This document shows positions 27,269-36,649 of a stretch of DNA of 64,000 nucleotides, piece after piece; position 1 is the stretch's first letter; each line of letters starts with the position of its first letter. Made by a program: the position numbers and the translations under genes. The notes under the pieces are model-generated. The model was not told the origin of the DNA, ran no database searches, and worked only from the letters and a program-made list of their open reading frames with translations. The stretch covers positions 1,054,001-1,118,000 of the forward strand of contig NZ_CP109907.1 in NCBI RefSeq assembly GCF_033097525.1. The letters are read 5' to 3'. The DNA is from Sphingobacterium sp. UGAL515B_05 (GTDB lineage Bacteria; Bacteroidota; Bacteroidia; Sphingobacteriales; Sphingobacteriaceae).

Positions 27269-27823
27269 GTGACTAATTCGCCCTATTTTATTCTAGGCAG
27301 ATTTAACTACAATCATGCGATTTGGGCTTATGATTGGCTATATATGGATAAAGATGGCAACTTATTAGACACCATCAAAGCCCCGAATTTCTATATCCTG
27401 GATCAGGTGGGTAATTTGGTCTGGCCAGACAAACACATGTTACTCACCTCGAATGCCATGAAGAAGAATTGGAAGACCGGAAAAATAAAATATGTCGATT
27501 CATCAGAAGATCTTTATTTAATTGATGTGAAACGAGGCGATCTGGAACCTACAAAAGGCCTATGGAATTCAAGTGCAAAAACTTGGGATATAAATCCCGA
27601 TTTCGAACATATTGAAACCTTAGATGGTAAACGACAAATCTTCGCATTACAGGAGCATAAAGATGGTTGCTATACTTTATACAACAATAAGACAAAACAA
27701 CGAATCGGCAACAAAAGCTACATGACCATCAATCCCAACGGTTGGGTACAACCTAGAAATGAGCAGAATCGGGACGAGGGCTATTTTATTGACATTGCTA
27801 CGGGCAAGGAATATAAAGAATAA
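27269..27823 (+). CDS. Hypothetical protein, possibly 5'-truncated
   Basis: The 184 codons start only at a GTG and lack a signal peptide, although the protein's beta-rich repetitive look (LYMDKDGNLLDTI, GNLVWPDKHMLLTS) resembles exported propeller-like proteins. The frame is open further upstream to 27230. In another frame, bases 27207-27256 read YYTPTGYNLQYTVLKYP, which looks like real coding that stops just before this gene. One explanation is a frameshift that split an older gene. No family recognised; the gene may be a remnant. It ends 127 bases before the ECF sigma gene. Confidence 0.5.
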   Translation: MTNSPYFILGRFNYNHAIWAYDWLYMDKDGNLLDTIKAPNFYILDQVGNLVWPDKHMLLTSNAMKKNWKTGKIKYVDSSEDLYLIDVKRGDLEPTKGLWNSSAKTWDINPDFEHIETLDGKRQIFALQEHKDGCYTLYNNKTKQRIGNKSYMTINPNGWVQPRNEQNRDEGYFIDIATGKEYKE

Positions 27824-27923
27824 AAATATACCGTTCAATTTCAGCTGAAATTCCCAAGATTAATTTATAACAGACAAAATATACTCTTTAAGATTTATTA
27901 ACTTTAAAGGAATACTGAGTTAT

Positions 27924-27931
27924 TAGCTTTG
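27924..27931 (+). promoter_or_regulatory. Bacteroidota -7 element upstream of the ECF sigma gene
   Basis: TAGCTTTG matches the Bacteroidota -7 consensus TAnnTTTG exactly and lies 19 bases before the GTG start of the sigma gene. I find no good TTG at the -33 position, so the promoter is likely weak or partly recognised. Confidence 0.5.
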
Positions 27932-27950
27932 TCCAATTAAAACTGATCTT

Positions 27951-28478
27951 GTGAGCGAATTATTGATAGCATCATTAAAGCAGGGTGACCACTTTGCCAT
28001 GGAACAGATTTTTAATCTGTATTGGGAAGCCATATTTGATGCAGCTTTTAAGAAAATAGGTGACGAAAATGTTGCTCAGGACATTACCCAGGAAATTTTT
28101 ATTTCGCTGTGGGAAAACCGTGAACAGGTCATCATATCTGGTGGCCTCGCAGCCTATCTACATGGGGCTGTAAAATTCAAAGTAATCAACCATTTTCGGA
28201 ATACGACAGTTAAAGATGGGCACAAAGCCGAACTAGCGACTTTAATGAACCAACAATATGCGGATTCAGCGGACGATTTGCTGATCTTAAAAGATGCGCA
28301 ACAAAAAGTTGAAGAAGCGTTGATGCAGCTTCCCGAACGTATGCGGCTGGTCGTCACAATGAGCCGCAAGCAAGAAAAATCAATCAAGGAAATTGCGAGC
28401 GAGCTGAATGTATCGGTACAAACGGTCAAGAATCAAATTACCTCGGCCATGAAACTGCTCAAAAAAAGCCTCTCTTAG
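27951..28478 (+). CDS. ECF RNA polymerase sigma factor
   Basis: The 175-residue protein has sigma-70 region 2 (about 10-80; DAAFKKIGDENVAQDITQEI then FISLWENRE) and region 4 (about 120-172; LPERMRLVVTMSRKQEKSIK then EIASELNVSVQTVKNQITSA), the usual two-domain layout of the Bacteroidota SigE-like ECF group. The start is GTG; no nearer ATG keeps region 2 complete. It is followed by FecR and an STN-domain SusC, the standard trans-envelope cascade in which substrate binding at the outer membrane frees the sigma factor to transcribe the SusC/SusD genes. Confidence 0.95.
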   Translation: MSELLIASLKQGDHFAMEQIFNLYWEAIFDAAFKKIGDENVAQDITQEIFISLWENREQVIISGGLAAYLHGAVKFKVINHFRNTTVKDGHKAELATLMNQQYADSADDLLILKDAQQKVEEALMQLPERMRLVVTMSRKQEKSIKEIASELNVSVQTVKNQITSAMKLLKKSLS

Positions 28479-28574
28479 GCAGTTCCTACATTTTTTTGAG
28501 TGTTAACAATAATTTAATATACTCCTAATATTTTCGACTAGTACCATTTCCCATTTGAAGTGACATGTATTCAA

Positions 28575-29522
28575 ATGATGGAAGAAAAAGCAAAGCAGCT
28601 ACTGCAAAAATATTTAAATGGAGAGGCCAGCGCCACCGAGATTAAACAAGTCGAAGATTGGTACGCCCAACTGGATAACGCATCAAAAAAAATTCCGCAG
28701 GAACGCAAAGCGGCCTTGCGCGAACAATTATTGGCCAATATCCAGTCCGGTATTTCAGAAAAGGAAAGTAAACGACCTTCCCTGCTGTATTCACCTGTAT
28801 TCAAAATAGCGGCCGCTATTTTAATGATTGCGTCCATAGGACTTCTTTATTGGAAAGTAAATAATCAACCTATCGCACCATCTGCGCAGATCGTCACAAC
28901 AACCCTTGCAGGTGAACATAAAAAGATTGTATTGGCAGATGGTTCGGAAATTATCATGGAACCATCTTCAAAAATCAGCTATCCAAGTACATTCAAGGGA
29001 AATATCCGTGAAATAGCACTTACCGAGGGGGAAGCCTTCTTTGCTATTGCCCACGACGAACAACACCCATTTCAGGTACAGCTTGCATCCAAGCTAGTGG
29101 TTAAAGTATTGGGTACCTCCTTTCGGATAAAAGCTTATCAGGCTTCCGACCAAGTCGAAGTCACCGTTGCTACCGGTAAGGTGGCGGTACAGCAACAAGA
29201 TAAAATCTTGGGTATATTAACCAAAAACCAAAGTCTACGTTACAGCAAAGAAACCGCACAATCTTCGCGTAGCGTGGTCGAAAAAAACACAGCTGTCGCC
29301 ATAGCGTTTGATGGAACAAACCTCCAAGAGGTCGCAAAAAAACTGGAATATATCTACAACATTGAAATTATCTTAAAGGATACATCGCTTTCGGCCCTAA
29401 AAACAACAGCCACATTCAATAGCACACAAAATCCAGCCGAAATACTGGATATTATCTGCAGCCTGCATCACCTTAAGTACAGGACGATTGAAAAGGATAA
29501 AATATTTAAAATCCAAAAATAA
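28575..29522 (+). CDS. FecR-family anti-sigma factor
   Basis: I place the start at the ATG at 28575 (315 residues); a GTG at 28560 would add five residues. The layout is a cytoplasmic N-terminus that would bind the sigma factor (about 1-70), one membrane segment near 75-95 (IAAAILMIASIGLLYW), a periplasmic FecR domain (ADGSEIIMEPSSKISYPSTF) and a C-terminal FecR_C domain. The C-terminal domain should contact the STN domain of the SusC encoded next. The gap from the sigma gene is about 96 bases. Confidence 0.94.
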   Translation: MMEEKAKQLLQKYLNGEASATEIKQVEDWYAQLDNASKKIPQERKAALREQLLANIQSGISEKESKRPSLLYSPVFKIAAAILMIASIGLLYWKVNNQPIAPSAQIVTTTLAGEHKKIVLADGSEIIMEPSSKISYPSTFKGNIREIALTEGEAFFAIAHDEQHPFQVQLASKLVVKVLGTSFRIKAYQASDQVEVTVATGKVAVQQQDKILGILTKNQSLRYSKETAQSSRSVVEKNTAVAIAFDGTNLQEVAKKLEYIYNIEIILKDTSLSALKTTATFNSTQNPAEILDIICSLHHLKYRTIEKDKIFKIQK

Positions 29523-29556
29523 TGTCTAAAAATTTACCTAAAACATCTTAGTCACC

Positions 29557-32500
29557 ATGCGCAATTCATTACCTAATCATTACAAAAAAATGAAAACACC
29601 TGCATTCAAAAGAGAATTCTCTTTTTATCGGATCATGAAGTATCCCTGCATTGCATTTTCGATTACGTCGGTATTTTGCAGTTCACTAATGGCCTCACCC
29701 GGTATGGCCCAACGTTTGGACAAAAGCAGCGTAAACATCAAAATAAGCAAGGGCGAAAAACTCGATGTCATCCTCCACAAAATCGAGAGTCTTTCGGGCC
29801 TTCATTTTGTTTACAACCCTGATCTATTGCAAGAACGCAACACCGTCTTAAGCGGTAGCTTTAAAACCGAGCCTGTTCGCTCACTGTTGAATAAACTCGG
29901 AATCAATGCGGTAGAAAAGGAGGACTATGTGATCTTGAACACGCAAGCAAACCTCAAGGCAGACCGCATCGTGACAGGTTTTGTAAGAGATACAACAGGG
30001 GCTGCAATTGTAGGTGTTTCTGTAAAAGTAGTGGGTACGCAGGTAGGAACCACAACAGATACAAAGGGTGCATTTCGAATTGAGGCTGGACCACAAGCCG
30101 TCCTTTCTTTTTCGATGGTCGGATTTCATTCTAAAGATGTTTCTGTTGGTGAAAATGAAGTTATTAATGTAACGCTAAGCGAAGAACGTTCGACCCTATC
30201 CGAAGTTGTTGTTGTTGGTTATGGAACCCAGAAAAAAGAAACATTAACAGGAGCTATAGGTGTGGTATCCCTTGATAAATTATCCTCACGCTCGGTAAAC
30301 AGTGTCGGTGAAGTATTAGCCGGAAAATCTCCGGGTGTCATTGTGACAAACGAAGGTGGCGATCCGACATCGCCCCCACGTATCAATATTCGGGGTGCCG
30401 GTGGTATCAATGGTGAAAATGTACTCTACGTTATTGACGGTTCGATTTTCTTAGGTACTCCACAATTAAATCCCAACGACATTGAGTCTATTTCCGTATT
30501 AAAGGATGCTTCAGCAGCTATCTATGGTGCGAGAGCTTCTGGTGGTGTGGTATTGATCACCACAAAAAAAGGAAAAAAAGGACAGATGCAAATTAATGTT
30601 GATGCCAAGATCGGCCAGCAAAGTGCATGGCGTAAATTAAAACCTTTAAACGCCGAACAACGTGCCGAGGTCGCCGCAACAGCTGCAAAAAATGGTGGGA
30701 CAACCATTTTACCAGCTTTCGATCCGGCTAAATATCCAGAAGGTTTAGTGACCAAAACAAACTGGATGGATGAGGTATTTAGAAACGCGACATTGCAAGA
30801 TTACAATGGTGCAATTAATGGCGGAAATGAAAAATCAAATTTTTACCTAAGTTTCAATTACCGCAAAGCAGAAGGTATTGTACTCAATACGAAAACGCAG
30901 CGTTACAACTTCAGGATAAACTCAGAGCATCAAGTTACACCATGGTTAAAAATAGGTGAAAATCTTTCCTATAGCAGTACCAATGGAAATGGTGCTAATA
31001 CAAGCAGCGACTATACAGGAGCGCTATTGTCGGCCATTTATTATCCCACCAATGGAACACCTTATAATGCCGATGGTAGTTTTGCGGGTCTTCCAGGTCC
31101 TTTCCCTGGTGACTATGGTGATATCATCAACCCGGTTGCAGAATTAATGCGCATCGATATAAACAATCCGGTCAATGTCCTGGTTGTGAATCCATACGCC
31201 AACATCCAGTTGGCAAAAGGCTTAACTTTTAGATCCAACTTAAGCATTACAAAATCGAACATTAGATATAAAAGCTTTACACCAAAACGTCCTGAAATAG
31301 GTAAACCCGTTTTGAGCAATAGTCTGGTGGAAAGAGCGAGTGACGCAAATGATATCCTTGCCGAACAAGTCCTAAATTATAAAACCAAATTTGACCATCA
31401 TCAACTTGATTTGACCGGAGGTTATAGTTTTCAAAAGACCAAAAGTAGTTATTTGAATGCTTCAGGAACGGGCTTTGACGACGAATCCAAGCAATACAGA
31501 TACCTGAATAACGCGAACACAATACAACCGTCGGAAAGTGGTTATGGAGCCACAGCGCTTTCGTCTCTTTTCTTACGGGCAAACTATAATTACAATGAAA
31601 AATACTTACTATCCTTAATTGGTCGAAGAGATGCTTCATCCATCATTCCATTAAAAGAAAATAGAGCGCGCTACTATTATTCAACATCTGCCGGATGGGC
31701 TCTACACAAAGAAGATTTTTTGAAATCTGTAGAATGGTTAAACGAGCTTAAAATAAGAGCAAGTTACGGTAAATTGGGTGGTCTAGCCAACCTAAATCCA
31801 CTGGATGTTAACCCTCTTCTTATTCGCGCCGATGCCTATTTCGGTGAAAATCCAAAATTACAAAATGGATATGCTCAAAATGTATTACCCAATATGGATA
31901 TGCGATGGGCTGAAAGTAAACAAACAAATATAGGTTTAGATCTTGGAATTTTGAATGGATTGAGCTTGGTAGCGGATTATTTTGTCAAAGAAACCAATAA
32001 GATGATCTTAACCAAACCTCTTCCGGGAACAGCGGGTTTGAGCACACAAACGATTAACGGTGGTATAGTAAAAGATAAAGGTATTGAACTAGGACTAACG
32101 TATAGTAGTGCTAAAAATAAAGATTTTTCGTACTCTATTAATGCAACCCTAACCAAATTGACCAACAACGTTCAAGAATTGGCCCCTGGATTGAACAATA
32201 TCGCAGTAGGTACTAATTTTAGAAATGAGCTAGCTCCGTTGACAATTACTGTTGGCCAACCTCTTTACAGTTACTACGTATTAAAGACCGATGGTATCTT
32301 CCAGAGTCAGGCAGAAGCTGATAACTACAAAAATGCCAATGGACAAAAAATTCAACCCAATGCAAAAGCGGGCGATTTCAAATTTGTAGACATCGATGGG
32401 AATGGTTCGATCGGACCTGAAGATCGCTATTACGCCGGAAGTGCTTATCCTGATTTTTCTTACGGTCTGAGCTTCAATGCGAATTACAAAAACTTTGATC

Positions 32501-32937
32501 TCAATATTTTTGCACAAGGTGTACAAGGAAACAAATTGTTTAATGCCATCAAAAGAACAACCTACAGTGCGAGCGGTCCTTCGTACAACAAATTAGCAGG
32601 AATCCTCGATGCATGGTCACCAGAAAACCCGAATGGGAAAGTGCCTATTATCTCAAGCTCAGACGCCAATGGAAACTTTAATGCATCAGATTTCTATATC
32701 GAAGATGGTTCTTTCCTTCGTATCCGAAATGTCACATTAGGTTATACACTTCCAAAATCTTTGACTGACAGATATAAACTTGGAAACGTGAGAGTCTATG
32801 CGACTACGAACAACTTATTTACGTTTACAAAATACACTGGTTTTGATCCGGAAATTGGTATGGACAACAATGGACTTGATGTCGGACGCTACCCACAAGC
32901 CCGAAGCTTTATTTTCGGTCTAAATGTCAATTTTTAA
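29557..32937 (+). CDS. SusC/RagA transporter with N-terminal STN signalling domain
   Basis: The 1126-residue outer membrane protein has a signal region, an STN domain (about 60-130; ISKGEKLDVILHKIESLSGL), a carboxypeptidase-like domain (about 140-210), the plug with AGGINGENVLYVIDGS and DVSC-type signature ISVLKDASAAIYGARASGGV, and a beta-barrel ending FIFGLNVNF. The STN domain marks it as the sensor-transporter of the ECF/FecR cascade encoded just upstream. A second ATG at 29590 would also give a good signal peptide (MKTPAFKREFSFYRIMKYP). The substrate is not readable from the sequence; the coupled downstream phosphatase suggests a phosphorylated compound. Confidence 0.96.
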   Translation: MRNSLPNHYKKMKTPAFKREFSFYRIMKYPCIAFSITSVFCSSLMASPGMAQRLDKSSVNIKISKGEKLDVILHKIESLSGLHFVYNPDLLQERNTVLSGSFKTEPVRSLLNKLGINAVEKEDYVILNTQANLKADRIVTGFVRDTTGAAIVGVSVKVVGTQVGTTTDTKGAFRIEAGPQAVLSFSMVGFHSKDVSVGENEVINVTLSEERSTLSEVVVVGYGTQKKETLTGAIGVVSLDKLSSRSVNSVGEVLAGKSPGVIVTNEGGDPTSPPRINIRGAGGINGENVLYVIDGSIFLGTPQLNPNDIESISVLKDASAAIYGARASGGVVLITTKKGKKGQMQINVDAKIGQQSAWRKLKPLNAEQRAEVAATAAKNGGTTILPAFDPAKYPEGLVTKTNWMDEVFRNATLQDYNGAINGGNEKSNFYLSFNYRKAEGIVLNTKTQRYNFRINSEHQVTPWLKIGENLSYSSTNGNGANTSSDYTGALLSAIYYPTNGTPYNADGSFAGLPGPFPGDYGDIINPVAELMRIDINNPVNVLVVNPYANIQLAKGLTFRSNLSITKSNIRYKSFTPKRPEIGKPVLSNSLVERASDANDILAEQVLNYKTKFDHHQLDLTGGYSFQKTKSSYLNASGTGFDDESKQYRYLNNANTIQPSESGYGATALSSLFLRANYNYNEKYLLSLIGRRDASSIIPLKENRARYYYSTSAGWALHKEDFLKSVEWLNELKIRASYGKLGGLANLNPLDVNPLLIRADAYFGENPKLQNGYAQNVLPNMDMRWAESKQTNIGLDLGILNGLSLVADYFVKETNKMILTKPLPGTAGLSTQTINGGIVKDKGIELGLTYSSAKNKDFSYSINATLTKLTNNVQELAPGLNNIAVGTNFRNELAPLTITVGQPLYSYYVLKTDGIFQSQAEADNYKNANGQKIQPNAKAGDFKFVDIDGNGSIGPEDRYYAGSAYPDFSYGLSFNANYKNFDLNIFAQGVQGNKLFNAIKRTTYSASGPSYNKLAGILDAWSPENPNGKVPIISSSDANGNFNASDFYIEDGSFLRIRNVTLGYTLPKSLTDRYKLGNVRVYATTNNLFTFTKYTGFDPEIGMDNNGLDVGRYPQARSFIFGLNVNF

Positions 32938-33117
32938 TCTTAGCAGAATGCCAATGGGATCTAAACGAAGGTGACCTCATACAAGGATTATTGAGTTTAA
33001 GATCTTATCGATTATTAAAACGAGAAAAATAAAAAGGATGAAACCGAAAAATAAAAGTTGTCATTCACAGACGGGCGATTTTAAGCAGGTTTTATCAGTC
33101 ATTAAAAAAATAAAACG

Positions 33118-34638
33118 ATGAAAACGAATATCAAATACCTTGCAATAGCAGCAGTAGCACTTTTTGCATCGTGCGAAAAACAGTTGGATATATCGCCTGA
33201 AGGTTCTCCTTCCGCGCAGAATTTTTGGAAAACCGAACAGGATGCCATCAAAGCAGAGGCTGGTATGTATGAAAAATACAATGAAGAGGATTATTATGGC
33301 CGCGGAATGTTTTGGTTTATTAATGCCAGTGACGACATGGTAACAGGGCGTAACAAACCGGAAGCCGATAATATCAAAAATTTCAACCGCAATTATATCG
33401 GTGGTGGTTATACCGAATCGCAATGGAGCATGCGCTATGCGATTATAAAAAGAGCTAACGATATTATTATCAATGTTCCCAATATAACCATGGATGAAGC
33501 GCGAAAAAAACAGATCATTGGCGATGCCTATTTCAATGCAGGTCTGGTTTATTTTCAATTGGCTGCAAACTATGGTAATGACAAAGCTGGAATTCCGATC
33601 GTTAAACCTGAAACTGATGCAACCGTACCCGTACCCCGTGCTAACAATGTCAACGAGAACTATGATTACATTGCTTCTTTATTTCTAAAAGCTGCGGAGA
33701 ACCTTCCCTATTTCTCAGACATGAATACCTCAGATTACGGTAAAGCGCACAAAACTGCGGCATGGGCCTATTTATCAAAAGTATACCTGTACAAAAAGGA
33801 CTATACCAATGCGGCCAAATATGCAGATATGGTGATCAATTCGGGCAAACATGATTTACTGCCTAATTTTGTCGATGTATTTAAAGCTGCCAACAACTGG
33901 TCCAAAGAATATATCTGGTCGGTGGTCTGTACGCCAAATGGTGGCGGTACTGGATGGGGAAGTAAGCTTCCTGGAGTTATGCTCACCAACAAGGCCTGGG
34001 GAATCTACAATGGCTGGGGCTATTATCTACCGACAAAAGAACTGTATGATTCTTTTGAATCTGGCGATCTACGCCGTGAAGCAACAATCTTGAAACCTGG
34101 AGACAAATTTCAGTTTTTCGGCAATGAACGCACTTTCACAAAAGACGGCGGCGCTACATCCAATTACCAATTCAAGAAATACATGGAGCCGTTTTCTTAT
34201 AAAGACCCTATTCCAACACATGTCAATCCAAATGGAGATAACGGCACTACAGATCTAAATGTTCCATTGATGCGCTATGCCGAAGTACTATTGATCAAGG
34301 CTGAAGCCGCCATTAACTTAAATGGTTCCGGTGCTGGCGATACTGAATTAAATAAGATTAGGAAGCGGGCCGGTTTAGTCACAAAAAGCGGAATGACCCT
34401 TGTAGATTTAAAACGTGAGCGCCGCAATGAGCTTGCTGGGGAATGGGCAGACCGTCACCGTGATTTAGTTAGATGGGGTGATGCACAAGCTACCTATGCC
34501 AAACCTTTACACGATTTCGATGGTACGGTCATTTGGCCAGCTAGAAATTTCAATCCGCAAGTACATGACGTGTGGGCTGTTCCACAACGCGAGATCGACA
34601 ACAGTTCCGGTGTCATTAAACAAAATCCAGGATGGTAA
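33118..34638 (+). CDS. RagB/SusD-family lipoprotein
   Basis: The 506-residue protein has a lipoprotein signal (MKTNIKYLAIAAVALFASC, C19), followed by KQLDISPEGSPSAQNFWKTE. The TPR-like region (IIGDAYFNAGLVYFQLAANY) and the C-terminal LKRERRNELAGEWADRHRDL complete the SusD pattern. It ends in VPQREIDNSSGVIKQNPGW. It is the partner of the STN-SusC 180 bases upstream. Its stop codon overlaps the start of the phosphatase gene (ATGGTAA), so the two are likely translated together, which ties binding and hydrolysis to one substrate. Confidence 0.95.
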   Translation: MKTNIKYLAIAAVALFASCEKQLDISPEGSPSAQNFWKTEQDAIKAEAGMYEKYNEEDYYGRGMFWFINASDDMVTGRNKPEADNIKNFNRNYIGGGYTESQWSMRYAIIKRANDIIINVPNITMDEARKKQIIGDAYFNAGLVYFQLAANYGNDKAGIPIVKPETDATVPVPRANNVNENYDYIASLFLKAAENLPYFSDMNTSDYGKAHKTAAWAYLSKVYLYKKDYTNAAKYADMVINSGKHDLLPNFVDVFKAANNWSKEYIWSVVCTPNGGGTGWGSKLPGVMLTNKAWGIYNGWGYYLPTKELYDSFESGDLRREATILKPGDKFQFFGNERTFTKDGGATSNYQFKKYMEPFSYKDPIPTHVNPNGDNGTTDLNVPLMRYAEVLLIKAEAAINLNGSGAGDTELNKIRKRAGLVTKSGMTLVDLKRERRNELAGEWADRHRDLVRWGDAQATYAKPLHDFDGTVIWPARNFNPQVHDVWAVPQREIDNSSGVIKQNPGW

Positions 34639-36485
34639 AAAACAATAAATTAATGTGGCTGCTATTTGCCGGCCTAAGCATTCAGTCAGTTTCTGCACAA
34701 CAGAAACTGACTGCAAATGCAGGTCACAGCCACAATGATTACAAACAACAAATCCCGCTGTTGGAGGCTTACTATGCTGGAATGGGTTCTATCGAAGCGG
34801 ACGTCTTCTATCGCAATGGAGAGCTTTACGTTGCCCATGAAAGCAGTGAGATCAAACCAGGGAAAACACTAAAAAAACTTTACATCGACCCTTTAATTGC
34901 TTTCTTTAAGGAAAACGGCAATAAACCTTATGCCAAACCAGAGCAGACCTTGCAGCTCGTGATTGACATCAAAGAAAATTACGAACAGGTACTGTCTAAA
35001 TTGTTGGCCGATTTGAAGGGAAACGAATCTATATTCGACCAGCAGAAAAATCCTTCCGCCATTAAAATTGTCGTCAGCGGTGAAATCCCGCCGCCCGAAA
35101 AGTTCGACAATTACCCATCGATGATTTATTTTGATGGCCGGCCGGAAAAAGATTATACACCGGCACAGCTCAAACATATTGGGATGATCAGTCAGGATAT
35201 TAAGCAGTATTCTGTCTGGAATGGCAAAGGGACCCCTACTCCACCCGACCTTGAAAAGATGAAATCTGTGATAGACAAGGCGCATAAATTGGGTAAACCT
35301 TTTCGTTTCTGGGCAACAAAAGACAGCCCCAATAGTTGGAAAGAGCTTGGTCACATGGGGGTAGACTGGATCAATACAGACCATCCTACTGCGCTTAAGA
35401 ATTTCTATTTAAACAACGCCAAAGTCGAATATGCAAATCCAAAGGCCTACGTTCCCTATCAGCCAACCTATAAAAATGATGGTGCAACGAGCAAGGTCAA
35501 GAACGTTATTTTACTCATTGGTGATGGCATGGGATTGGCCCAAATACAAGCGGGTTTAAGTGCCAATTTTGGTCAGTCCAATATTATCAATATGAAACAT
35601 ATTGGCCTTTCACGCACCGAAGCATCCAATTCGGATTTTACCGACTCCGCTGCGGGTGGGACAGCTTTGGCTACTGGACATAAAACCAATAACCGTTACA
35701 TTGGCGTGGATGCCGACGGTAAATTGTTGAGCGCTATTCCCGACACACTTGCTCAACACGGGATCAAAAGTGGGATCATCAGTGCAGGAGATATTACAGA
35801 TGCTACTCCGGCTGCATTTTACGCACATCAGATCGATCGAACAATGTCGCAGGAAATTGCGGCAGATTTCAAGAATAGCCACGTGGATATCCTAGTTGGA
35901 TCCCGTCGCGAAAGCTTCCTCAACAACAAGGATAACACGCTGATGAAGCAACTGACCGAAAAAGGGTATCAGCTTCAGCAAAATTTAGACGACTTTGAAA
36001 AAGCGACATCGGGCAAACAGTTGGTACTCCTCGCTGATTCGGCGACAAGGAGAATACTCGATGGACGCGGAGAAATGTTAAAAAATTCGCTCTCAAAAAC
36101 GATTCAGCTTTTGTCTAAAAATAAAAATGGCTTCTTTATCATGGCCGAGGGTGCACAAATTGACTATGGAGCCCATGCCAACGATCTTCCCTATGTTGTT
36201 ACCGAGCAACATGACTTTGACCGGCTTGTCGGGGAAGCCCTAAAATTTGCGGACCAAGATGGTGAAACACTAGTCATTGTCACGGCAGATCACGAAACTG
36301 GCGGACTCTCCCTATTGGATGCCAATTATAAAAAGGGAACCGTTAGGGGCAATTTCAGTAGCGATGACCACACCAATATTATGGTACCTGTCTTTGCTTA
36401 TGGACCGGGTGCGCAAAATTTCATGGGCATTTACAACAATACAGCCGTTTTTAAAAAGATTATCCAAGCCTATAACTTGAAATAA
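34632..36485 (+). CDS. GDPD/PLC-like domain fused to alkaline phosphatase
   Basis: The 617-residue exported protein (signal about 1-22) has two domains. Residues about 28-258 look like a glycerophosphodiester phosphodiesterase/phospholipase C-type TIM barrel: GHSHNDY (31-37), SIEADVFYRNGELYVAHE (53-70) and WINTDHPTA. Residues about 288-617 are an alkaline phosphatase: ILLIGDGMG with D298, the nucleophile S339 in TDSAAGGTALATGH, and the metal-binding VTADHETGG. Together they could split a phosphodiester and then release inorganic phosphate. The start overlaps susD by seven bases. Substrate candidates are glycerophosphodiesters, phosphoinositides or phosphorylated glycans, an inference from domains and operon. 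Confidence 0.9.
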   Translation: MVKNNKLMWLLFAGLSIQSVSAQQKLTANAGHSHNDYKQQIPLLEAYYAGMGSIEADVFYRNGELYVAHESSEIKPGKTLKKLYIDPLIAFFKENGNKPYAKPEQTLQLVIDIKENYEQVLSKLLADLKGNESIFDQQKNPSAIKIVVSGEIPPPEKFDNYPSMIYFDGRPEKDYTPAQLKHIGMISQDIKQYSVWNGKGTPTPPDLEKMKSVIDKAHKLGKPFRFWATKDSPNSWKELGHMGVDWINTDHPTALKNFYLNNAKVEYANPKAYVPYQPTYKNDGATSKVKNVILLIGDGMGLAQIQAGLSANFGQSNIINMKHIGLSRTEASNSDFTDSAAGGTALATGHKTNNRYIGVDADGKLLSAIPDTLAQHGIKSGIISAGDITDATPAAFYAHQIDRTMSQEIAADFKNSHVDILVGSRRESFLNNKDNTLMKQLTEKGYQLQQNLDDFEKATSGKQLVLLADSATRRILDGRGEMLKNSLSKTIQLLSKNKNGFFIMAEGAQIDYGAHANDLPYVVTEQHDFDRLVGEALKFADQDGETLVIVTADHETGGLSLLDANYKKGTVRGNFSSDDHTNIMVPVFAYGPGAQNFMGIYNNTAVFKKIIQAYNLK

Positions 36486-36509
36486 TCGTTTTAAAGTTTT
36501 CACAACATG

Positions 36510-36539
36510 AAACCCCTTAGTTTAAATACGAGGGGTTTT
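36510..36539 (+). terminator. Terminator after the phosphatase gene
   Basis: AAACCCCT (36510-36517) pairs with AGGGGTTT (36531-36538), with TTTT closing the 3' side. It is 25 bases after the phosphatase stop and ends the ECF-controlled operon, leaving the GH29 gene with its own promoter. Confidence 0.75.
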
Positions 36540-36649
36540 CACTTTTTCACCGACTACATTCCATAGTTTACAACCACTCCAAAATCCAATTTAAGGATCG
36601 ATATTCGATTTTTTGCCTATCTTGTAAGTCAAAAAACAGAACAACCTTT

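Noticed and set aside
33061..33558. 165-codon leftward frame antisense to susD
   Set aside because: It lies entirely opposite a clear SusD lipoprotein gene and its upstream leader; composition is that of a shadow frame.
34893..35384. 163-codon leftward frame antisense to the phosphatase gene
   Set aside because: Opposite a well-supported GDPD domain with conserved motifs; no independent coding signal.
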